DNA of 64,000 nucleotides from CAHJXG01 sp965277495. Its GTDB lineage: Bacteria; Pseudomonadota; Alphaproteobacteria; Acetobacterales; Acetobacteraceae. The notes under the pieces were generated by a model. It ran no database searches. It was not told the DNA's origin and was given only the letters and a program-made list of their open reading frames with translations. This document shows positions 58,815-64,000 of this stretch, piece after piece. A program made the position numbers and the translations under genes. Positions within the stretch are counted from its first letter, which is position 1. Each line of letters starts with the position of its first letter. The stretch covers positions 1,240,001 to 1,304,000 of the forward strand of contig OZ255824.1 of assembly GCA_965277495.1 (NCBI GenBank). Reading direction: 5' to 3'.

Positions 58815-58840
58815 GGGGCGCCCGCCGCAACAGGCGCCCC
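58815..58840 (-). terminator. GC hairpin after the small exported protein gene
   Basis: GGGGCGCC (58815-58822) and GGCGCCCC (58833-58840) make a perfect 8-bp stem with a 10-base loop just past the stop at 58848 on the minus strand. There is no T-tract, so it may be a weak terminator or an mRNA-stabilising stem. Confidence 0.4.
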
Positions 58841-58847
58841 GGCCTGA

Positions 58848-59204
58848 TTAGCTGCGCGGACGGTCGGCGCCGTTGCCGGCAAGGCGCGTGGGATGCGCCG
58901 GCAGCAGGCGGGCATAGGCGGGCATACCCTGCTCGAAGCCACGCGGCAGCGAGTTCGCGGTCTGCACCGGCTGCTCGTTCCCGGTGTCCGGCACGATATT
59001 GCCAACAGCCACATCCAACGCCGAGCCGGGCCGGCCCGCGACATCCGGATAGGCCTGCGAGCCCACGTCCGCACGTTGCGACATGGTCACGGCGGTGGTG
59101 AAGCCGCCAACGTTGTTCGGAAAGGGTTCGCCATTGCCTTCGGCGGCAAAGGCGGGCAGCGCCAGCGCGGTGAAGGCAACAGCGGCAAGCAAAAGGGTCT
59201 TCAT
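58848..59204 (-). CDS. Small exported hypothetical protein
   Basis: The family of this 118-residue protein was not recognised. Residues 1-20 form a classic signal peptide (MKTLLLAAVAFTALALPAFA, cleavage before E-G-N-G). The mature 98 residues are polar, with many Gly, Pro, Asn and Arg, no cysteines and little predicted structure, probably a small periplasmic or secreted protein. AGGAG precedes the ATG by about ten bases. It is followed by the hairpin at 58815-58840. The gap of 174 bp towards the LysR gene holds nothing else. Confidence 0.65.
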   Translation of the reverse strand: MKTLLLAAVAFTALALPAFAAEGNGEPFPNNVGGFTTAVTMSQRADVGSQAYPDVAGRPGSALDVAVGNIVPDTGNEQPVQTANSLPRGFEQGMPAYARLLPAHPTRLAGNGADRPRS

Positions 59205-59378
59205 GGTCTAAAACTCTCCTGATAACAGGAGGTCCGTCGGAATAGGCGGGCCTTCGGTCCTGTGTAGCGGCCAGTCTCCAGAGCGGGGACCGTCACCAGC
59301 GATCCGACATCTGGGCCGCCGCCAGCTATGCAAAATGCTGCACCTGCGAACAACACCTATGCGTCGGAGTATGAGGCG

Positions 59379-60293
59379 TCAGGTCTCGCCATAGGTCGAG
59401 ATCGCCGGGTCGAGCCGGAACTCATCCAGCAGGAAGTCGATGACTGCCCGGGTCCGCGGCGCCAGGTTGCGGCGTGAAGGATAGACGGCGTGGATCGGCA
59501 CCTGCTCCGCCTGGAAGCGCTGCAACACGGCCTGCACCCGCCCGGTCGCCAGGTCGGCGCCGAACACCCATGACGGCGCCAGCGCCAGGCCGACGCCGGT
59601 GATGACGGCCTCGCGCATCGCCTCGCTGCTGTCGGTGCGGAACCGTCCGCCGATCTCGACCGCCACCGCGCCGCCGGGTCCGTCGAAACGCCACTCGTTC
59701 GGCGTCGCGCCTTGCAGAAAGGTGATGCAGGAGTGCCGCGCGAGATCGGACGGGTGCGCCGGAATCCCGTTGCGCTCCAGGTATTCGGTTGACGCGATGA
59801 CCGAGCGGGCCGACGCGCCGATGCGCCGGCTGACCAGGCTCGCCTCCTGGACGGTCCCGCCACGTATGGCGAGGTCGATGCCCGACGCGATCATGTCCAT
59901 CACCACGTCCGACATATGCAGCTCGACCGAGAGCTCGGGATAGCGGTCCAGCAGCCGGCGCATGCGCGGAGCGACATACAGCCGCCCAAAGGCCGACGGG
60001 GTGGCGATGCGCACCAGCCCGCTCGGCGCGCCCTGACGGCGTCCGACCGCGGTCTCCGCCTCCTCCACGCAGTCCAGCACCCGGCGCGCATGGTCCAGCA
60101 GGTCGCGCCCATCCTCGGTCAGCGTCAGGCTGCGCGTGGTCCGCTGGATCAGGCGCACGTCGAGATGCTGCTCCAATGCGCTGATCTGGCGGGAGACCGC
60201 GGGTTGCGACGCGCCCATCTCGCGCGCCACCGCCGAGAACGATCCGGACTCGGCGACACGGACGAACGTGCGAAAGGCGGCGAGCAGGTCCAT
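59379..60293 (-). CDS. LysR-family transcriptional regulator
   Basis: The 304-residue regulator has the LysR N-terminal helix-turn-helix (residues 1-60: F-R-T-F-V-R-V-A-E-S-G-S-F-S-A-V-A-R, then S-Q-P-A-V-S-R-Q-I-S-A-L-E). The two-lobe effector domain runs from about 88 to 290, with R-I-A-T-P-S-A-F-G and the hinge D-L-A-I-R-G-G. It is of the CrgA-like branch. ATG at 60293 fits the usual MDLLAAF start. It diverges from an AhpC-like gene across 101 bp, so regulation of that gene, perhaps in oxidative stress, is the natural guess. Confidence 0.9.
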   Translation of the reverse strand: MDLLAAFRTFVRVAESGSFSAVAREMGASQPAVSRQISALEQHLDVRLIQRTTRSLTLTEDGRDLLDHARRVLDCVEEAETAVGRRQGAPSGLVRIATPSAFGRLYVAPRMRRLLDRYPELSVELHMSDVVMDMIASGIDLAIRGGTVQEASLVSRRIGASARSVIASTEYLERNGIPAHPSDLARHSCITFLQGATPNEWRFDGPGGAVAVEIGGRFRTDSSEAMREAVITGVGLALAPSWVFGADLATGRVQAVLQRFQAEQVPIHAVYPSRRNLAPRTRAVIDFLLDEFRLDPAISTYGET

Positions 60294-60394
60294 CGTCTCA
60301 TATCGCAGTGCATGGATGTTATGGGGGGGCAGCAACTTCCCAAGCGCCCACGCATAGACCACTTTGGTGAAAACGAACATGCGGGAGGTAGGCT

Positions 60395-61063
60395 ATGGGC
60401 GACGGGCAGCTATCCCTTACGGAGCAACTCAGCGGCTTGTATCGCGGCATGCAGAGCCGCATGGCGCCGGCCGATTTCGAGACTCTGCGGCATGCCGAGA
60501 TGCAGGTCGCGGACGGCGGGGCCGACCGGGCGATGCTGCAGCCAGGCGACCGCGCGCCGGAGTTCGCATTGGCCGACCAGCACGGCACGGCTGTCCGGTT
60601 CGCGGATTGGCTGGCGCTGGGGCCGGTCGTGCTGCTGTTCAGCCGCGGTGGCTGGTGCCCGTTCTGCACGCTGCAATTGCGGGCGTGGCAGGACGCATTG
60701 CCGCGGCTGCATCGCGCAGGCGGCAACCTGCTGGCCATCTTTCCGCAGCAGGTGGACACCTGCAGCCGCACCGTCGAACGCGACCTGCTGGCCTATCCCG
60801 TGCTGTCCGACCCCGGCGGCAAGGTGGCGGATAGTTATGGCGTAACCGTCGACCTGCCCGAAATGGCCCGTCCGGTGTTCCTGCGGCTGGGGCACGACCT
60901 GCCCCGCATCAACGGCTCCGGCACCTGGCGCGTGCCGCTGTCGTCCACTTTCGTGATCGCGCGGGACGGGGTCATCGCGATGGCCCACGCCGACCTGGCG
61001 CTGCCGAACCGCTTGGAGCCCGAAGCGGCGATCCAAACGGTGCGCCGGCTGGTCTCCGCGTAG
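60395..61063 (+). CDS. AhpC/TSA-family thiol peroxidase-like protein
   Basis: The 222-residue protein has a peroxiredoxin fold from about residue 48 (M-L-Q-P-G-D-R-A-P-E-F-A-L). The catalytic pair Cys88 and Cys91 lies in R-G-G-W-C-P-F-C, the motif of the alkyl hydroperoxide reductase/PrxQ-like subgroup with a CxxC. The N-terminal 45 residues are helical. It may reduce peroxides or act as a thiol oxidoreductase. GGAGG lies nine bases upstream of ATG. It is divergent from the LysR gene, its likely regulator. Confidence 0.83.
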   Translation: MGDGQLSLTEQLSGLYRGMQSRMAPADFETLRHAEMQVADGGADRAMLQPGDRAPEFALADQHGTAVRFADWLALGPVVLLFSRGGWCPFCTLQLRAWQDALPRLHRAGGNLLAIFPQQVDTCSRTVERDLLAYPVLSDPGGKVADSYGVTVDLPEMARPVFLRLGHDLPRINGSGTWRVPLSSTFVIARDGVIAMAHADLALPNRLEPEAAIQTVRRLVSA

Positions 61064-61154
61064 CCGGGTCGGCCCGGCGGTCGATCTCCGCCGCCTCATA
61101 CAGGGTGAAACTCCCGCTCCTGCCGATTACGTGACCATGCCGCCAATTTTGTTC

Positions 61155-61184
61155 TTGATTTGTTCAGGATCAAAGTCCTAGATT
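61155..61184 (+). promoter_or_regulatory. Candidate sigma-70 promoter of the 72-residue membrane protein
   Basis: TTGATT (61155-61160), an 18-base spacer and TAGATT (61179-61184) lie 27 bp before the ATG at 61212, in a locally AT-rich stretch following the AhpC-like gene. The boxes match 4 of 6 consensus bases each. It is inferred only from the sequence pattern. Confidence 0.35.
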
Positions 61185-61211
61185 TCCGGTCGAGAAAAGC
61201 TGGAGGCACTC

Positions 61212-61430
61212 ATGCGACGCCCAGACCCGACCAACAACCACGACCAAGCTTGGGCAACGCCAGAGGCAAATTACGGTCCGGATGCGGCAAAGCACCACGC
61301 TTTTCCGGGCCTGACCCGCGGCCAGCGGTGGCTTGCCGGCGCAACGGCCGGTGCTGTGCTTTTGTCCGGCCTCAATGCATTGGTGCAGGTCTGGAAGGTA
61401 TTGCTCGAGTATCTTCTGCGTCATGCATAA
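61212..61430 (+). CDS. Small single-span membrane protein
   Basis: The family of this 72-residue protein was not recognised. The first 40 residues are polar, with many Asn, Asp, His and Pro. One hydrophobic helix follows (about 41-60: W-L-A-G-A-T-A-G-A-V-L-L-S-G-L-N) and then the short tail V-W-K-V-L-L-E-Y-L-L-R-H. GGAGG lies seven bases before the ATG and a possible promoter lies upstream, so it is likely expressed despite its size. It is convergent to the GspC-like gene. Confidence 0.6.
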   Translation: MRRPDPTNNHDQAWATPEANYGPDAAKHHAFPGLTRGQRWLAGATAGAVLLSGLNALVQVWKVLLEYLLRHA

Positions 61431-61462
61431 GTGCGTGCCGTTTCTCATGGCGCGCTGCCGCA

Positions 61463-62032
61463 TTACTGGTCGGTCTCGGTCTCCGCTTCGCGGCGCGCGG
61501 GATCGATGGGCCATGCGATGGGTATTCGGTAGGCGAATTGCGACCGGACGCCAGCATCGGAGGCGAGATGGAGCCGGTGCACGCCTGCCGGGCCTGCCAG
61601 CTCGATCTCGCCCGGCCGGATCGAGGTTATGGTGAATGGCCCCACCTTGCCGCCCTCGCCGACGACGGACGGCCTTTGCCCGTCCAAGCCGGCAAAAATC
61701 GCCCGGCGCTCGCCGTCCGCGATCACGAGGCCGGTCAGGCGTGGCGGCGTGGCGGCCGCGGCCGGAGCAGGCGACGCGGCATGGGGCGGCGCGCGGCAAG
61801 GCCTGAACAAAGGACGCGACAAGATCGCACCAACGGGGGTTTGAATTGGTTTCGGCGCCACCGTTTTTGCGGGCAACCCGGGCGGAAGCATGGGAGCAGG
61901 CAGCCCTGCCGCAGGTTCGGGATCCATAAGCGGCGTCGCGCCATGCCAGATCAAGCCGAGCTCGACCACCGCGACGGCTGCGAACAGGGCAAGCCGGTCC
62001 GCAGCCCAGCGCTTGAGGTCAGGCGCCGGCAC
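61463..62032 (-). CDS. GspC-like type II secretion/inner-membrane protein
   Basis: The 189-residue protein has one N-terminal membrane helix (about 11-27: L-A-L-F-A-A-V-A-V-V-E-L-G-L-I-W), a Pro/Ala-rich linker (about 30-100) with A-I-L-S-R-P-L-F-R-P, and a small beta domain. The domain contains L-T-G-L-V-I-A-D-G-E-R-R-A-I-F and I-T-S-I-R-P-G-E-I-E-L. This plan is that of GspC homology-region proteins, which link inner-membrane secretion platform and secretin. The GTG at 62032 overlaps the end of the metal ATPase by 14 bases. No other gsp genes are in the window. Confidence 0.55.
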   Translation of the reverse strand: MPAPDLKRWAADRLALFAAVAVVELGLIWHGATPLMDPEPAAGLPAPMLPPGLPAKTVAPKPIQTPVGAILSRPLFRPCRAPPHAASPAPAAAATPPRLTGLVIADGERRAIFAGLDGQRPSVVGEGGKVGPFTITSIRPGEIELAGPAGVHRLHLASDAGVRSQFAYRIPIAWPIDPARREAETETDQ

Positions 62033-63953
62033 GGGCCGCCGCTCCGGTCTCGTCGAACAGCAGCAGCCGCCCAGCGTTGCCCAAGCCCAGGAACGTGCTG
62101 AAATTGTGCAATAAAGCTGCGATGATCGCGCCCTCGGCGCCCAGGACGCCCGCCGCCGCCAGGCCCACAAGCAACAAGGTCCAGCCCAGTCCGATCGCCA
62201 CGTTCACATGGATCGTCCGCCGGCAGCGGCGGCTGAGGCGTATGGCGGTGGCGAGCCGGCGCAGGTCGCTGGTCATCAGCACCAGGTCGGCCGAGGCCAG
62301 CGCCACGTCGGTGCCCTGCGCCCCCATGGCGACGCCCACCGCGCCGACCTTCAGCGCCAGCGAGTCGTTGATCCCGTCGCCCACCACCAACGGACGGAAC
62401 CCGGACGCGATCTCGGCCAGCACGCGGTCCATCTTCTGCTCCGGCAGCGCCCCGGCGCAAACGTCGGCGATGCCCAACTCGGCGCCAATGCGGCGCGCAA
62501 CGGCCTCGCGGTCGCCGGTCAACAGGGTTTGCCGCTCCAGGCCGAGCGCGCGCAACTCGGCGACCGCCTCGCGCGACTCGGGCCGGGACCGGTCGGCGAA
62601 CAGCAGCCAGCCCTGGAACACGCCGCCGCGGCTCATGCCGGCGATGGGTCCGTCGTGCGCGGGTGGCGCCGGCGCGTCGACGCGGACGGCCGCAAACAGG
62701 TCGGGCCGGCCAAGCGCCACCGCGTCGCCCGCAGCCGTAGCGGTCACGCCGAAGCCGCTCATTTCTCGGACATGGCCGAGCGCCGGACGGTCGCCAGCCA
62801 GGGCGGCCCGGGATGCCGCGCGGCTCACCGGATGGCTGCTCGCCGCCCCCAGCGCAGCGGCCAGGCGCAGGCCCGCTCCCGCATCCACCCCCGGCGAGGC
62901 TTGGAAATCCACCAGCGTCAGCTCGCCGGTGGTCAGCGTTCCCGTCTTGTCGAAGATGACGGAAGTGACCTCCGCCAACTGCTCCAAGAATGCCGCCCCT
63001 TTTATCAGGATGCCGTGCCGCGCCGCGACCGAGATCGCCGCGATGGAGGTGGCCGGGGCCGCCAGCACCAAGGCGCAGGGGCACGACGCGACCAGCACCG
63101 CGAGCGTCGCCGCCGTGTCGTTGCTGGCGAACCAGGTGCCGGCCGCGATCAGCAGCACCAGCGCCATGTAGTGCCCGGCGTAGCGCTCCAGCAGCCGGGC
63201 GACCGGCGGCTTGGCGCGCTCGGCGGTCCGCATCAACGAAATAATCTTCCCAAGCGTCGTCTCGGCGCCAAGCCGGGTGACCTCGATCTCAAGCCTTCCG
63301 TTGGTGTTGATCGAGCCCGCCAGCGCCGGGTCGCCCGCGCCGACGTCGACCGGCACGCTCTCGCCGGTGAGCGAGGCCATATCAAGGCTCGCCTCGCCGC
63401 TGCGCACGACGCCATCCGCCGGCACGCGCCCGCCGGCCAGCAGCTCGATCCGGTCACCCAGCCGCAGCTCCGCGGTTGCGACGGTGGTGCAACTGCCGTC
63501 GGGGTTGATCCGCCGGGCGTGCGTCTCGGTAAGGCGGCTGAGCGCCTGGATCGCCTCCCGCGAGCCGAGCAGGCTGCGCTCCTCCAGCACGTGGCCCACG
63601 ATCATGATGATCGGCAGCACCGCCGCGGTCATCAGGTCGCCGCTGGCCCAGGCGGCGATCAGCGCCACCGAAATTAGCCGGTCGGTGACGCCGTGCAGGC
63701 TCGGATGGCGCAGGCTCTCCCACGCGGAGCCGATGACCGGCACGGCCACAAGCAGAGCGGCGACGCCGGCCACCAGGTCGGCCAGCGCCCGCTGGTCGGG
63801 GAAAACGGACTGCCACAGCACCGCGAGCGCCAGCAGCCCGGCGGCGGCCATCGCGAGCGTCATCCGCACTGCGAGCATGCCGCGTTCGGCGAGGGCCAGC
63901 AGCGGGGCAAACGGCCGCTTGGCCAGCAGCCCGGGTTGAATTGCGGCGCTCAT
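62019..63953 (-). CDS. P1B-type heavy-metal ATPase (Zn/Cd/Co type)
   Basis: The 644-residue pump has the CPC metal motif at 291-293 (S-C-P-C-A-L), actuator motif TGES at 196-199, phosphorylation site D335-K-T-G-T, S-S-H-P-V-S-R in the nucleotide domain and G-D-G-I-N-D-S before the last helices. It lacks an N-terminal metal-binding HMA domain or a His-rich tail. CPC with the following helix is compatible with Zn/Cd/Pb or Co export. The ATG overlaps the end of a gene that runs out of the window (ATGA), and its end overlaps the GspC-like gene. Confidence 0.9.
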   Translation of the reverse strand: MSAAIQPGLLAKRPFAPLLALAERGMLAVRMTLAMAAAGLLALAVLWQSVFPDQRALADLVAGVAALLVAVPVIGSAWESLRHPSLHGVTDRLISVALIAAWASGDLMTAAVLPIIMIVGHVLEERSLLGSREAIQALSRLTETHARRINPDGSCTTVATAELRLGDRIELLAGGRVPADGVVRSGEASLDMASLTGESVPVDVGAGDPALAGSINTNGRLEIEVTRLGAETTLGKIISLMRTAERAKPPVARLLERYAGHYMALVLLIAAGTWFASNDTAATLAVLVASCPCALVLAAPATSIAAISVAARHGILIKGAAFLEQLAEVTSVIFDKTGTLTTGELTLVDFQASPGVDAGAGLRLAAALGAASSHPVSRAASRAALAGDRPALGHVREMSGFGVTATAAGDAVALGRPDLFAAVRVDAPAPPAHDGPIAGMSRGGVFQGWLLFADRSRPESREAVAELRALGLERQTLLTGDREAVARRIGAELGIADVCAGALPEQKMDRVLAEIASGFRPLVVGDGINDSLALKVGAVGVAMGAQGTDVALASADLVLMTSDLRRLATAIRLSRRCRRTIHVNVAIGLGWTLLLVGLAAAGVLGAEGAIIAALLHNFSTFLGLGNAGRLLLFDETGAAARAGA

Positions 63954-64000
63954 GGGGCGGTTCCAGCTGGCAGCGCCGCCGGCAGGATCACCCGCGCGCC
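63950..64000 (-). CDS. C-terminal end of an unidentified gene entering from the right
   Basis: Sixteen codons and a TGA stop can be read in frame to the window edge, ending in V-I-L-P-A-A-L-P-A-G-T-A-P. The stop overlaps the ATG of the metal ATPase in an ATGA, the spacing used in most operons here, so it is probably the end of the upstream cistron. Too little is present to name it; an efflux or metal-handling partner is possible. Confidence 0.4.
   Translation of the reverse strand, partial: GARVILPAALPAGTAP

Overview
The window is GC-rich chromosomal DNA from an alphaproteobacterium. An Acetobacteraceae or other Rhodospirillales-type host fits best: hopanoid transport genes (hpnL, hpnN), a PEP-CTERM protein, a URC-type uracil catabolic operon, a Zur-regulated zinc transporter, dense gene packing with 4-base start/stop overlaps, and frequent GTG and TTG starts. 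This assignment is inferred from gene content, not from a phylogenetic marker. No insertion sequence, prophage, plasmid gene or CRISPR array was seen.

Left part (1-8280). After the end of a patatin-like gene and two tRNA genes (Leu-CAA, Asn-GTT) comes a carbon-phosphorus lyase locus. The GntR regulator phnF diverges from phnG-H-I-J-K-L-M, which overlap almost codon by codon. A 2H-phosphoesterase-like gene (DUF1045) follows, then a convergent phnN. A perfect 12-bp palindrome between phnF and phnG is the likely PhnF operator. Phosphonate import genes and phnP are absent from the window.

8.3-19.3 kb is mixed metabolism: two gamma-glutamyltransferase paralogues, a secreted ClpP-fold protein, a thiamine-diphosphate enzyme, a glutathione transferase, a stand-alone Lrp-type ligand domain, a TlpA-like exported thioredoxin, a PEP-CTERM protein, csaA-gpt, tRNA-Arg(ACG) with a downstream terminator, and a MAPEG protein.

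19.3-27.2 kb reads as a quinate/shikimate to protocatechuate cluster: a sugar-porter MFS carrier, aroQ, a QuiC1/QsuB-type 3-dehydroshikimate dehydratase fused to an HPPD-like domain, pcaH-pcaG, a BKACE (beta-keto acid cleavage) enzyme, an atypical AroE-like dehydrogenase and an EamA exporter. The BKACE gene may replace the usual thiolytic end of the beta-ketoadipate pathway.

29.1-36.2 kb, minus strand, is one tightly coupled operon for URC uracil catabolism: urc1 (GTP cyclohydrolase II-like), urc4 (DUF1688), upp, and a PotABCD-type ABC importer. An 11-bp direct repeat lies in its upstream region. 36.4-43.2 kb holds an HdeD-like membrane protein, a DUF2380-type exported protein, an FAD monooxygenase, a class I glutamine amidotransferase, a 3-methyladenine DNA glycosylase, and a glycosyltransferase coupled to a predicted beta-propeller protein.

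43.3-48.3 kb is a zinc locus. A palindromic Zur box precedes znuA-znuC-znuB. Convergent to these lie zur and two adjacent radC homologues, one with an intact JAMM metal site and one in which both metal-binding histidines are replaced.

48.4-58.1 kb is devoted to envelope lipids: hpnL-hpnN, a small membrane protein and a long AI-2E-family protein face pqiA-pqiB-pqiC (MCE-type transport). The right end carries tRNA-Thr(CGT), small exported or coiled-coil proteins, a LysR/AhpC-like divergent pair, a 72-residue membrane protein, and a P1B-type metal ATPase whose end overlaps a GspC-like gene.
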